Part shown: piece by piece, positions 13,237 to 24,504 of the stretch
Layout of the letters: each line of letters opens with the position of its first letter
Numbering within the stretch: the first letter of the stretch is position 1
Source: Centroberyx gerrardi
Lineage: Eukaryota > Chordata > Actinopteri > Beryciformes > Berycidae
Reading direction: 5' to 3'
Assembly (NCBI RefSeq): GCF_048128805.1
Contig: NC_135997.1
Location: forward strand, 22,117,315 to 22,181,314
Length of the DNA: 64,000 nucleotides
Translations under genes and position numbers: made by a program
The notes under the pieces: model-generated
Seen by the model: the letters and a program-made list of their open reading frames with translations, nothing else
Told to the model about the DNA's origin: nothing
Databases searched by the model: none

Positions 13237-14646
13237 CTGAAGAGAGAGCAGAGGGAAATGCCAAGAGAGAGAGAGAGAGAAAGGGCAGACAGAGACAGAT
13301 GGAAAGAGAACAAATGATCGGGCTATTATTAGCGTTCATATTGCTGTTTCATCACTAATGTAAAAACTAGTGAAATTCCTTACCAATGCATAGTGTGAGC
13401 TTGGCCCTAGACAGACTCGAATTTATAGCCTGAACAAGTAACATAAGCACTGCTATGAACGGGCATCAGTGCAGTGAATTAACATTCATATTATAATATT
13501 AATATGTAGAAGTTTATTGATATGTTCATATAATTCATATGATTAATTAACCTCAAGAGCTATAAAATGAGTTGATAACAGTGTGAGACGTCTGATAAGA
13601 GGCTAGGAATCAGGTGGACAGTCAACAGTGGCAGCTGTGCAGTGTTGAGTCGGTGCAGCCATCACATCTGTCATGTACACAAGCCACTAATGAAAAGATT
13701 CTCTTTAGACAGTAAGAACTGTTGACTGACATTAGGGCTGCAACTAACGATTATTTTCAGTGTAGATTAATCTAACGATTATTTTTTCAATTAAGAGATT
13801 AATCATTTAGTCTGATGATAAATGCTCATCACAAGTTACCAGAGCCCAAAGTGATGTCTTAAAATTGCTTAGTCTCACCAGCAGACAAAATCCCTCAAAG
13901 TATTAAAATAATGATATGAAATGGAGAAAAGCAAGCAAATCTTAGCAGTAACCAGCAAATGTTTTATATTTTTATTTGATAAATTACTAAAACGATTACC
14001 AAAATTATGATTGATTAATTTTCTGTCGATCAACTAATCGATTAATCAACTAATCGTTTCAGCACTAACTGACATAATAGCAAAATGATAACACAAGCTA
14101 CAAGCCAGACACGACTAGCTAGCTTAACTTGTTTGATTTTTTTAAAATCTTAAAACCTGGAGTGATTTTCATGAGAACAGCTTGTACTGTATGCACATAA
14201 ATGTCGCGCACTGGTTGGTTTCACTATTTTAGCAAAACGTAGATATAAGCCGTCTCACACAGCTAATGCTCGATAGTATCAATGTTCAGAGCACCAGCAC
14301 CATATTCATTGCAAGTCACACTAAATGATATAGATCATGTGTATCACTCAGTTCATGATACATCAGTTCGGCACGCTTCACTAGTGATTCTGTCATGAGG
14401 TGTAGAGAACTGGATTAGACAGGCAGCCAGCACCTGGTAGCAGGGATACGTAGCAGTCGTCTTTGACCACACGAACAGGAAGCCACTGTTCGCAGCCCTC
14501 GGCGGCTCGCTGGCTGGCGAAGTTGTGGAGGTCATCTAGCAGAGGGAAGCGGCACATGCGGCTGAGCTCGTAGAACTGTGGTGGGGCGATCCACAACTCC
14601 CTGGCCTGGTAGCTGTGGAGAATCTCAGAGGGCGTGGACCACTGAA

Positions 14647-14720
<74 letters not shown>

Positions 14721-16038
14721 GTTGAGCTAAACAATGACTTCAAATCATACTGGTGGGGCAGGATTTCGGACTGGATGGTGAAGGCAAGACGGCAGGGGGG
14801 CAAGATGTCTGACTTGAAGTGGCTAGGTGGGAACGCAAGACGATGTTATGAGTCTCCTCGATCTGCTGACCAGAAGGTTTACAGTGCCCAATGTGAGCTG
14901 TGACGATTAGAAGTATGCATCAAGACCACGTACATGGGGAAACTGATTAATATTCATTTGTGAGTTTTCATATCATGGACATATAGGCTACAACTGCAAA
15001 ACTACAAACAGGCACATAATGCTGGTTGACTCTCAGCCTAATCTGTTCTCTTTGGTTCCCATCCATCCAACACTAGTGTAACACATGACTTTCAGATACT
15101 GATAGGAGTGATGATGCTTGGATGCTCTGCACTGCGGGACAGATCAGGTTCAGCCATTAAACTGGGTGAAATCCAGTACTGATGCCATAACAAAGACACA
15201 AGTTTGATTCAGTTAACTGGCCAATCACCTTGAAGTGCACAATTTCCTTCTCGTCCTGAAGCGTGTGGGGAATCTCCTGCAAGCAGCAAATGAAAAAGGC
15301 TGTGTCGTACCTCCTTTCCTTCCCATAGACGCCCGCGGGAGTCAGCCAGTTACCCCACTCGTGTAACGCCCAGATGTTGGGCAGCAACTCCAACTCTCTG
15401 CACATCCTGATGAAGTTGGAGGGGTTTTTGTTCACTAGGGCCCTCCACTTGGTGAGCTCACTCCTATCGCACAGCTCATTCACTTTTGACACGTGTGGTT
15501 GTATTGGATCACAGGCGCGGTTGTCCTCGATACCTTTTAACAGGTTGCTCTCCTCCGTTTTAGACACAACCAGCAGCACACCGGACTCCTCAAACGTCTC
15601 CCGCAAGGCGCAAATCCTGAACGCGACCTCCCCCGGGACAGGAGAGCCGAGTTTCAGTCGGTCAGTGGCAAAGATTGGAGGTCTCGTCTCCGCCGGCTGT
15701 TTGACATTTCCCAAACCGAAATTAGGTGAGTTCCTGAAAGCTTTGAAAATGTCCAGCCATTCACTGGAGAAATCCGACGAGTCCACCAACCCGCCGGGAA
15801 ACACGTAAGCGCTGGGCATGAATCCGCTTTTACCGCTTCGTTTAAGCAGCAAAGCCTCGTAATTAAAGGCGGACTTGTGCGGCAGGGTCGGCTGCCCGTT
15901 ACCGGTGTCCACCGGTGAAGCCGACGCACCTTTCTCCAGCATCCTGGACGACAAGCTGTCCACGCCGCGCCGGTGGCTCGTGCCTGCAGCTAAAATGATA
16001 GTCGCCGCCTCCTTCCAGCGCTTCAGAGCGGTGTTCAT
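13031..16038 (-). CDS. nudt19: NUDT19, Nudix hydrolase 19 (acyl-CoA diphosphatase), three coding exons
   Basis: Coding exons run 16038-15229, 14641-14434 and 13236-13031 (810, 208 and 206 bases). They join in frame to give 407 residues, and every junction is GT-AG. The family hydrolyses CoA and acyl-CoA esters to 3',5'-ADP and acyl-phosphopantetheine in peroxisomes. FPGG lies at residues 80-83 and the Nudix-box core RETFEESG at 146-153. These are separated by a long insertion typical of NUDT19. The protein ends in SQL, which could act as a non-canonical type-1 peroxisomal signal; human ends in SHL. Human NUDT19 is about 375 residues with the same three-exon layout. The gene is convergent with rgs9bp, as expected for the RGS9BP-NUDT19 block. 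Nothing looks broken. Confidence 0.95.
13733..14067. mobile_element. hAT-type MITE in nudt19 intron 2
   Basis: A 335-base element beginning TAGGGCTGCAACTAACGATT and ending with the imperfect inverse (AATCGTTTCAGCACTA). It is filled with ATTAATC/GATTAAT palindromes. The 8-bp sequence ACTGACAT flanks both sides (13725-13732 and 14068-14075), the target duplication size of hAT elements. It has no coding capacity. This terminal sequence is common in fish genomes. Confidence 0.88.
14434..14641 (-). CDS. nudt19: nudt19 coding exon 2
   Basis: Starts after GTGTTTCAG with WSTPSEILHSYQARELW and ends after LLP plus one base of a glycine codon at a GTGCTGG donor. The APPQFYEL motif is characteristic of NUDT19. 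The acceptor's polypyrimidine tract is largely a CT microsatellite. Confidence 0.93.
14651..14718. repeat. (GA)n microsatellite beside nudt19 exon 2
   Basis: About 34 GA units on the + strand. In the nudt19 sense it reads (CT)n and ends about ten bases before exon 2, so it forms the bulk of the polypyrimidine tract of the intron 1 acceptor. Confidence 0.95.
15229..16038 (-). CDS. nudt19: nudt19 coding exon 1
   Basis: Residues 1-270, phase 0 at the end, with a donor GTGATTGG directly after the codons for HFK. It contains the whole catalytic Nudix region and the segment PNIWALHEWGNWLTPAG. Reading on past 15229 gives a false C-terminus, because the true frame continues in exon 2. Confidence 0.95.
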
Positions 16039-16200
16039 CCTGACACACTGAGTCAGCTTCTTATGTCTCTTCTAACGCTTCCAAAAGTTTAAGTCCTCGT
16101 CGCCCCGCTGCTCCACCACTCCACAAATTTGTTTTGGTACAAAGTCACGTGGCACAGGAAGGTCAAGAGCACCTCTAGTCACTCGAGCTGTTAGCGCCAC
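16039..16200 (-). promoter_or_regulatory. nudt19: Probable nudt19 promoter and 5' UTR
   Basis: Sequence directly upstream of the nudt19 ATG, with several CpGs. It contains a CACGTG E-box at 16146-16151, about 110 bases upstream of the start codon, a site type bound by USF or MiT-family factors. No TATA box was seen. Confidence 0.4.
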
Positions 16201-16708
16201 CTACAGACTGGATGACTTACAAAGGGAAGACATGCACCATGTCAAATGGCCTCAATGAGGCAAACTTGTTTTATTCTTCTCTGTTTACCAGTGGATTTTA
16301 AGGAACTAGAAATCTTCACTATCAATGTAAAGATTCAAAAATCGCATCCCTTCCATAAAATCCAGTGATGAACATAGAAAGCAATGGGATGAGTTTGCCC
16401 ACTGAAACAGGCATTTGTGTAATAACACAAAAATACAACAGAGCCTTAACATCATTACAAGGGCTTTTCAAACAAACTAAGTATGGGATATAATTTGGAA
16501 TATGAACTCCAAACCTGTGGAGAACCAAAACAGTCACAATTAAATAAATAAATAAATATGTGTCAGTAAAATAAATAATTACATAAATACATAAATAAAT
16601 TAATAATTGATTGATTGGTTTCCTTTAATTTAAAAATGATTAAATCATATTATTTCATAATTATTATTTTCATAATAACATGACTATATTTAATTGTATT
16701 TTTATTTC

Positions 16709-17003
16709 TGTGGTGGAAGTTTTCTGTAATAAAGAGACTTGGAGATGAGAAGTTGTTATCTTTATTGCTTGCAAGCAAGGCGCAATGCCCACCCAACGAG
16801 TGTGTGAGACAAAAAGCGAAACAATGAGCTTTGTCCACCCTTTTTATAATCATGCAGTAATGTAAATAGGTTTTCAATGTAGTGAGTCCCCGGGACCCAC
16901 AGGTGGTAATTTGAGTGGGTCCCAGGGAAATTGAGTGGGTCCCCAATAATATTTTTTTTTTTAACAGCAATGTGTTGCAATGTTGCACAGCTCTGGTTAC
17001 ACA
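16709..17003 (-). mobile_element. Solo LTR, retrovirus- or LTR-retrotransposon-like
   Basis: A 295-base block that starts TG and ends CA, flanked on both sides by TTTC (16705-16708 and 17004-17007) as a 4-bp target duplication. On the - strand it carries a TATA-like TATAAAAAGG, and downstream an AATAAA, in the order of an LTR promoter and poly(A) site. No internal gag, pol or env sequence adjoins it, so it looks like the product of LTR-LTR recombination. Class is not determined. Confidence 0.7.
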
Positions 17004-17113
17004 TTTCTTTATTCTAGTATATCTTTAATTGTACGTAGTTTTTGTTTTTATTTCACACTTGCTTTGGCAATGTAAACGTATGTTTCCCATGCCAATAAAG
17101 CCCCTTTGAATTG

Positions 17114-17200
<87 letters not shown>
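17114..17200. repeat. (GA)n microsatellite
   Basis: More than 40 GA units continuing into a CGAG-rich tail. It is preceded by GCCAATAAAGCCCCTTTGAA, which resembles the end of an interspersed repeat. Confidence 0.95.
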
Positions 17201-17204
<4 letters not shown>

Positions 17205-17559
17205 AGCGAGCGAGAGCAGTAGCCTGTGTGACAGAGCTTCAGGAGAAAGCGAGGAGCATAAAACATTGTGCTTTTTTCCACGCATGAAAAAACAAAACAA
17301 CCGAGCCCGAGCCGAGGCAGACATACAGTTGTAACAGTCGCAAATATGCCTACTATGCTTTTGGAACATTGTTTGCTCCTTGTTTTTTACTGAGACTGAG
17401 TTACAGCAACAGGTTGAGTAGGCTACTACCAACTACTCCCTACCCAATGCTGACGTCGTCTCGCTCTGTCATGCTATCCAGGAGTAACGTTAGCCTACTT
17501 CCTTGCCTAAAGCTAACAAGCACAAAGCTAATGTAAGCTAAGACACGACCAAGCGCGTT

Positions 17560-17863
17560 ACAGTCTCGGGTTCCGTCGGGTTCGGGTCGGGTTGCAGACC
17601 TCTAATGTGTAGTAAATGAAACGACTAGTTAGTGAAATAAAAGTTCTATGTTGCAAACAGAATGGGCATTTCTATCGTGTGGCCATCCACAATGATATGA
17701 ATCGATTTGAAGAAACATAGTGGCTGACGCACAGACATGTCAGTCATGGCTTCCCCCCCCCGAATAATAACGAGCAACTTCGGGTAGAAGAAGTATCTGT
17801 TTCCATCGCATTAGCCTATCTGTGCTTTCCCGAATAACGTATTCGGATTCGGGTACATCCCTA
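17560..17863. mobile_element. Degenerate DNA-transposon ends (hAT-like)
   Basis: On the - strand the block starts TAGGGATGTACCCGAATCCG. Near 17560-17605 the + strand carries GGGTTCGGGTCGGGTTGCAG next to CTCTA. Both resemble ends of degenerate fish hAT-type elements. No target duplication was identified, so the limits and the unity of this block are uncertain. Confidence 0.35.
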
Positions 17864-17923
17864 CCTGCAATAGTTTGTTGGCCAGCAATATGTTTGATCT
17901 TTTTCTTTGGTGGCATTTTAAAA
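17864..17923 (-). other. Short reading frame beginning MPPKKKIKH
   Basis: On the - strand an ATG opens MPPKKKIKHIAGQQTIA and then runs into the transposon end at 17863. A basic N-terminus followed by GQQTIA is seen at the start of some transposon-derived zinc-finger proteins. This may be the truncated start of such a gene. The case rests on one short motif. Confidence 0.2.
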
Positions 17924-18296
17924 CGTTTTCCTTTCACTCATTGAGACTGAACAAAACGGGAGATATGCGCGAGATATATGCGGTGAGAAAATCGCGGCCG
18001 GTGGAATTTCTTTTTTCAACACGGCGCGTCCCCTGGACGGTAAAGCATCGTCGGGTCATCATCGACATGAGTGAATACAGCATCCACGTGAGTTTATTTA
18101 CCAATTTGTAGCCTTGTTGAAATGAAATCTGTGTGTAGCATTGGATGCAGGCCCAGCAAGGGCATTAAGTCTCTCCCGCGATGATTGAGACTTTCTAGGA
18201 AAAAATAGGGTGCGTCCCCTGGACGCATCGATAGTGAGTTTACTGCGTCCTTTCGGATTTTAACGCTTCAGAGACGCAGGACGCGCACCTATTTAC

Positions 18297-18351
18297 ATGT
18301 GCCGGACTTCTCATGACTCATGACTCTGATGTCATGAGAAGTCCGGCACAT
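18297..18351. repeat. Perfect 21-bp inverted repeat (hairpin)
   Basis: The arms 18297-18317 and 18331-18351 are exact reverse complements around a 13-base spacer; the core is GCCGGACTTCTCATGAC. Nearby (18210-18290) there are repeated GGACGC/GCGTCC motifs. It is probably a remnant of a transposon terminus. Confidence 0.85.
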
Positions 18352-20018
18352 TCTTATACTTGAAACATTCTACGATTAGGGTGCATCTGTGCAAGACAAA
18401 ATCCAGTTCCAACCGGACACTCAAGGCCTTCTCTGGTCAGAACCTTTATTTATCTCAAACTGGTGGAGAATGGAAAATTACTGAAGACAGAGATAGCATT
18501 CAACTGAGAAATGGTATCATGCTTGATACATGATGAATAGAATGGCCAGGTTCCGGAGATAAAAGATTTCCAGTGCAAATAAGGACCAATTCAACTAGCC
18601 ACTGTCTTATCTGTCTCAGGTCAGGTCAAAGGCATGAGAGATGTGCTGAACAGCAGTTTGTAAATTTCCACACAGAGATGAGCTCTCATAATAATACAAA
18701 GAGAGTACAGTACAGATATTAAAGACATATAGAATAGTATAATAGTGTAATTTCCTCCACAATTTCATAAAAACTTTTTTATTTTTCAATGCCTTTTATT
18801 TTCAATTACATGATCATATTATTCTGAATTACATTTTTTAAAGTGGTTCTTTTATTTCCCTTTTTCTTTTTTCATTGCTCCTCTTTTTATTTCATAATGT
18901 CACTTTTCATAATGTCTCAGCCGTCTGTCAATCAAAGTGAATGGGGCGGGATCTATTTGCTGATTGGGTAATCCTTTGCAATCGATTATTTTTCCTGGCT
19001 CTGAGGCTGGTCTTGCCCCATGGGCCAAATGACGTTAAAAAAGTCATAATATTACGAGAATAAAGTGGTAATTTTGAGAAAAAAGTCGAAATATTACTTT
19101 AATATATTATCAGCACCTGGATAAGGACCTGACAGAGAGGAGAGAAGAGAAGAGGAGCAGTTCACTTCCCCACACAATCCCGACAGCTGCCAACAGCACC
19201 CAGCACACAGTCACTCTAGTCAGGATTTTCATAGTAATCCTCGGTTTTTTCAATGTGACCATGGCTCTGAAGTTCTCAAGACTATTCTTGATGAAACTAC
19301 CTGCTTAAGCCTTCGTTTGACATTTAGTCAACTGAGAGTTGTCTGTCTGTTTTACCTTGCATCTCAAACCAATGAATGGAAATCGAGATCAAAACAAAAC
19401 ATTTAATTCATGCATTGACTTACCTGCTATAGGTAAAATCACTGATCTCCTGGTAGCCTAAGTGAATGTCCACTGGCTGCAGCAAGGATCCTGTCCATGT
19501 GTGTGACTTCTAGCCTACTGCCTGGTGTACAAGCCAATCATGGGACATTTGGCACCTGTCAAATTCAGCTGAAACCACCTAGGTTCAGGCTAGTTGCTAT
19601 GGGTTGCTGAGTCTCGAAACATTTTGAAGCAGTTTACCTGATTGCTAGTGTGTTTATCTGGCCTCTGTCAAAAGTCTGGCTAGTTTCAACTTTTTTAACA
19701 GACTGATATTTTCACGCACTTATCTCTATCAATCCATGCCATCCAGCAATGCACAGGTCTCACCGAAGTACATTCATAACTAGTTATTTTGATGTAGTAC
19801 AAATGCACATGTGAATGCCACCATATTGCGGTGTAAAGAGCGCGCACCGTAATTAGGCACCACAGTGCACATGTGGCATGTTGAAATCCTCTGATTTATA
19901 TTTATCTCTGCTTCAGCAGACACCACCAATTATTTACTTAAATTTACTTGGGAAAGCAGTTAGTTTTAGAATTTAGAACGCAGGCAGGTACCGTTAATAG
20001 TGAGTTCGCGCTGATCCT
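18352..20018. other. Intergenic, no gene seen
   Basis: AT-rich sequence with no supported exon. At about 19037-19095 there is a short array of AAAAAGTCATAATATTACGAG-like and ATAAAGT motifs resembling a fish AT-rich repeat. Confidence 0.5.
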
Positions 20019-20101
20019 TCAGTTGGCGATTACCAGTAGAGGCAACTGTATGTACCAGCCGTGCCAGCCGACTCACTTTTGTATTTATATGTATTTTTCA
20101 G
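20019..20101. repeat. 83-bp direct repeat, copy 1
   Basis: Identical base for base to 20733-20815. It starts TCAGTTGGCGATTACCAG and ends GTATTTTTCAG. It is followed directly by GTGAGTCAGG, so its 3' edge reads CAG|GTGAGT, a strong splice-donor consensus. Confidence 0.9.
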
Positions 20102-20732
20102 GTGAGTCAGGTGTCACCGAGCACTTAAATGCGTCCACTGTAATTTGTGTGAGCTAGCGGAGCTATTGTTTCTGTTCGTGGTTGTCCGTTGTGTATTTTT
20201 GGGGTAATCTACTGTTAATAACTAACGTTAGTTCGCTACCGCGAACGAACACTATAACGGTCATATTAACCATTTAAATGATATTTGCAGTACATGTTAG
20301 GTTGTGTTAACTCACATACATGTGTTCTTTGTTTGGGAGTGTGTATGTTATGTTGTCAGATGCTTTTACCTTGAAGGGGAGCCGGAATGTGGGTGTGTTT
20401 TGACTTGAGATGGCTAACGGTAACATCAGCTGTAGTAGTAGCGTTTACAGTCGCCATGGCAACGGCGCACCAAGGCAGATGCCAGTTGTAAATATAGGTT
20501 AATCAGTTTGATGAATGAAAGTGCAGAAATACATGACTTATTATTTGTAGAAAGGGTAGTACATTACTGAATGATAATTTTTGAATACTTTATGCTTGGA
20601 ATAGATAGGTTAGTGTTATTAAGAACTATTATATGAATCTAATGTAGCTTAATTATAATTTTCTATTGATGTTGATTATTTTGATTATTATTTTGTATTA
20701 TGAATTCCAGTGTTTTGTACATAATTGATTAA

Positions 20733-20815
20733 TCAGTTGGCGATTACCAGTAGAGGCAACTGTATGTACCAGCCGTGCCAGCCGACTCACTTTTGTATTT
20801 ATATGTATTTTTCAG
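20733..20815. repeat. 83-bp direct repeat, copy 2
   Basis: Exact copy of 20019-20101, offset by 714 bases. It is followed by AATAAACATC instead of the donor-like sequence, so a poly(A)-signal hexamer begins at the repeat boundary. Both boundaries are sharp. It may be part of an unrecognised LTR or retroelement. Confidence 0.9.
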
Positions 20816-21857
20816 AATAAACATCTTCTTTTAAAATATACCACTGAATCCAGTCCACGATTCATGAGTGCAACACACACATGGGCACAAACAGCCTGGC
20901 TGCCTCTGACTTGGGTCCACTTGGATCCATGGAGCCAGTGGATTTTCTAATAAACCATCTTCCATATTAAACTCTTAACTACCTGTGCTATATGTGCTGC
21001 CTTGGAATGAGAGGATGTTAAAGTTCACTGTTACTTTAGTGTGCCACCTTTGGCTCAGCATCTTTTTAGAACTGCCTGGGGGATGAAACCTTGCTTAGCT
21101 TTCATGTGCGGACTGGGAGAAGAATTTCATTTTTGTAGCAAAACACTGGGATCAGGTTAATGGTAATTAACACATTTAAGGACTACACAACTTTTTGGGA
21201 GCCAATATATGAAAATCATCTCTGTGTCTCTGGTGCATAAATCTACCTTGTGCACTTGCTAACGCTTTAGCATACAGTATGTTAAAGGACAACTGTTTTT
21301 ACATGCATATGCCACAATTAAAGATATTTTAAAATCAGTTTTACCATACCACTCGGGCTCATTAACTCCGATTCAATTCCAAACGGCATAGAAAACAACT
21401 CTGGAGACTTAATTCAGTCAGTGAAGGTAATCCACCTCTGTGAACGAGAGGCTGCCAATCGCGTTTTGCAAAATTGTTTCAGAACGATAATATTAGGCTA
21501 TAAACTTTTACATTTTTAAAGAAGTTCCGTTCACGGTTTCATATTAGTGTTCAGGAACACTGCAAGAGCTAAGACGAGACAGACTTACCACCGTTTTCTA
21601 CTTGTAAACAAATATACCGCTTCCGAGTCATTACATGTACGATTTCTGCATTTTCCACTCCAAAATAAAACTTTTAACCACTAGAACAGAACAACTGTAA
21701 CAACTTAAATCTGGAGTCAATCAGATTTAAGTTCTGGTCGGTCGGTCGGTCGGTTGCATGCAACACATGCAATGAGTCATATTTTGGGCTCAAACATATG
21801 GGAGTCGTACACTTTTATTTTAGCACAATACGTTCTTCAAACACAAAATGTTTTATC
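20816..21857. other. Intergenic, probable transposon flanks
   Basis: No supported exon. The last part, roughly from 21770, is probably the 3' non-coding end of the Tc1-type element interrupted by the hAT insertion at 21867. A (GGTC)n tract lies at 21737-21753. Confidence 0.4.
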
Positions 21858-22104
21858 GTTTAGTACGGGGATGGGCAACTGGCAGCCCGCGGGCCGCATG
21901 CGGCCCCCACCTCCTCTTTGTGCGGCCCTCAGATCAATTTAGAAACAACGTAATTAATTAAACTTTTTTACTTGTAGTACTGATACCGTCCACTAGTCTC
22001 CTAGTTACGTCGCGAGCTGCGTGGTTTAATAACACGGCAGCGAACACGCTGAATGCCGGTAGTGATGACAGAGGGCTGTGGATGGACGTTAGCTAGCTGT
22101 CAAC

Positions 22105-24050
22105 ATGAGGAAGAGGAAGGTGTCTGATGAAAATCGTGTTTATCAAGAAAAGTGGGAGACAGAATATCTTTTCACTGAATTCAGGGGTAAACCACAATGT
22201 TTGGTATGTTTGCAGACCGTTTCTGTAATGAAAGTAAGCAACTTGAGCCACCACTACAACACCTCACACAAGGACAAATATGACAAGTACACCGGGGCTG
22301 GCAGAGCAGCTATCCTAGCGGACCTGAAAGGGAAAGTACAAAAACAGCAGCGCTTTTTCACCCAGCATCATATGCTGTTTCACTCCAGCTTGCCAAAGCA
22401 AAGAAGCCACTATCAGAAGGAGAGATGGTGAAAAAAGGCGCGATTGAGATGGCTAACGCCTTTGGAGATGCCAAAATGGCTAAAAATGTTGAATCGGTGC
22501 CTCTCCTGACGCACAGTGACTCGCAGGATTTTTGACATTCAAAGTCATGTGGAGGGAAAGCTGAAACAAGTCATGGCAGACTCTTCATACTTTTCATTAG
22601 CGTTAGATGAGAGCACAGACGTTACTGATATTAGCCAGCTACTGGTGTACGCAAGATCAATAAATGCGTCATTTGATGTACACGAGGAACTGTTAAAACT
22701 GGTACCACTGCACGGCACAACAAAGGGATTGGAAATTTTCGACACAGTGAAGGGTGTTGTCTGCGAATATGGTGGATTTGACAAGCTATCTGCCGTTGTT
22801 ACTGATGGGGCTCCATCAATGCAAGGAAGGCGCACTGGCTTCGCTGGACTCCTCCGTCAAAGTGGTGTGGATTGCCCGATACTGCACTGCATCATACACC
22901 AGGTAAGCCTCATGAATTAGCCAGGATTTTTTATTTACATTGCAGCCTAATTTAAAAGTTGGCTGGTCAGCTCGGCTAATAGCTTATCATAGTAAATTAA
23001 ATTGATTAGCAGGCTATTATTAGCGAGACTGAGCATTTGATTGATTCACGTTATGTTATTTCCATACAGGAGGCCCTCTGTGCAAAGCATCTCAACTTCG
23101 GGCATGTCATGGATGTGGTAACAAAAGTTACCAATCTGATTCGAGGGGGGAACAGGTCTCTAAACCATTGGAAATTGGTGGCCTTTCTAGAGGAGGTGGA
23201 TGCTGCCTACGGTGATCTATAGCTGCACACAGACATCAGGTGGATGAGCCGCGGTAAATGCCTGGAGAGGTTTTACGCACTGTGCCTCGACATTCCCGTG
23301 TTTTTGGAGAACAGCCTTATTGCGGATACAAGTGTGTACTGTGACAAATTGAGGGATCCACAATTTCTCTGTGACATGGCCTTTCTCACTGACATAACTG
23401 GACATCTCAATTACTTGAATGTCTGGTTGCAAGGCAAAGATCAGACCGTTTCTGACCTTTTTGGTCATGTGAATGGGTTTCAGAGGAAGCTCGGCCTGTT
23501 CAAAGATAACCTTGCGTCAGATCCCCCGAATTTGACACACTTCCCCGCATGTGGAGAGCTGCGCAAAGACATCCCCAAATGTGAGACGACGATGCACCGC
23601 TACAGAGAAGCCATTGAAACGTTGCAGGATCAATTCAACAATCGCTTTCAGGATTTCCACGACATGCGAGGCACAATCCAGCTTTTCAATGACCCCCTCT
23701 CAGCTGTTGTGAATGACCAGCCACCCGAACTACAAATAGAACTGTGCGAGCTACAAGGCAACGCCTTTTTCCAAATGAAACGGAATGAGAGGGGGGTGTC
23801 TTTTTGGAGACTGTTGCCCGAGACCTGCTTCCCCTCCTTGAGAGATTTTGCGCTTAAACAGGCCAGCATGTTCGGGAGCGCATACATATGTGAGAGCAAC
23901 TTCTCCACGATGAAGCACATCAAGTCAAAAGAGAGAAACAGACTGTCAGACGAAACATTGTTTCATCTGATGCAGCTTGGATGCACTGGTATCAATGTTG
24001 ACATTCCCCTTATTGTGCGTCAGCACGACAGGCTACAAGTGTCTCATTAA
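22105..24050 (+). pseudogene. hAT transposase pseudogene with one intron
   Basis: The N-terminal part opens MRKRKVSDENRVYQ and has a CLVC...HH...H zinc-finger-like segment. The central part has ALDESTDVTD and VTDGAPSMQG, typical of the catalytic core. The C-terminal part has CESNFSTMKHIKSKERNRL, the hAT dimerisation signature. A GT-AG intron at 22903-23069 is supported because the frame continues across it (HCIIHQ to EALCAKHLNF). The coding potential is broken by a frameshift near 22360-22380, a further shift or stop near 22505-22515, and an in-frame TAG at 23220-23222. The protein resembles the transposon part of GTF2IRD2. Few lesions suggest a moderately young insertion. Confidence 0.88.
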
Positions 24051-24341
24051 GTTCAAGTTCAAGTCAGACAACTAATGTCTGGGTGAGTGTTTCATCTTAA
24101 TGTTTAATCTTAATGCACACACATTTTCCGTGCTTTCAAATAGTTTCAAATAGTTTTATTCCACTGTGAAATAACCTGTTCAATACAAACATGCCACTTG
24201 TAAAAATTAAATAACATTTCTGTGAACCTGATGATATTTGTTTTGTGAGCTTATTAGAGGATTTTCCCTGAAAGATTGAAAAATGTCAATGAAGATGTCA
24301 GACCTAGTATATTTGTTAATAATTACATACAATACATGGAA

Positions 24342-24342
<1 letters not shown>

Positions 24343-24395
<53 letters not shown>

Positions 24396-24417
24396 CGTGC
24401 GTGTGTGCGTGTGTGTT
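24343..24417. repeat. (GT)n microsatellite inside the hAT element
   Basis: GT run with GCGT interruptions close to the element's right end. Confidence 0.92.
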
Positions 24418-24504
24418 CCAAGTGAATCTGCGGCCCCCTGATGGCCAGTACATACATTCTGTGGCCCCCACCACCATCCAAGTTGCCCATCCCTTGTTTA
24501 GTAC

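Larger units (their letters stand above)
21867..24495 (+). mobile_element. hAT transposon (Charlie-like, GTF2IRD2-related), near full length
   Basis: Ends are inverted: GGGATGGGCAACT at the left matches AGTTGCCCATCCC at the right. GTTTAGTAC is repeated at 21858-21866 and 24496-24504, consistent with an 8-bp hAT target duplication plus one matching base. Both subterminal regions are GC-rich with GCGGCCC motifs. Inside lies a transposase pseudogene and, near the right end, a (GT)n microsatellite. The element is about 2.6 kb. Confidence 0.9.

Noticed and set aside
14393-14803. Continuous - strand frame through the (CT)n run into nudt19 exon 2
   Set aside because: The Ser-Leu repeat is the microsatellite in the intron. 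The true exon begins at 14641 after a CAG acceptor.
15374-15808. 144-codon + strand frame across nudt19 exon 1
   Set aside because: Shadow of the nudt19 coding exon; the sense-strand translation carries the Nudix motif and splice sites.
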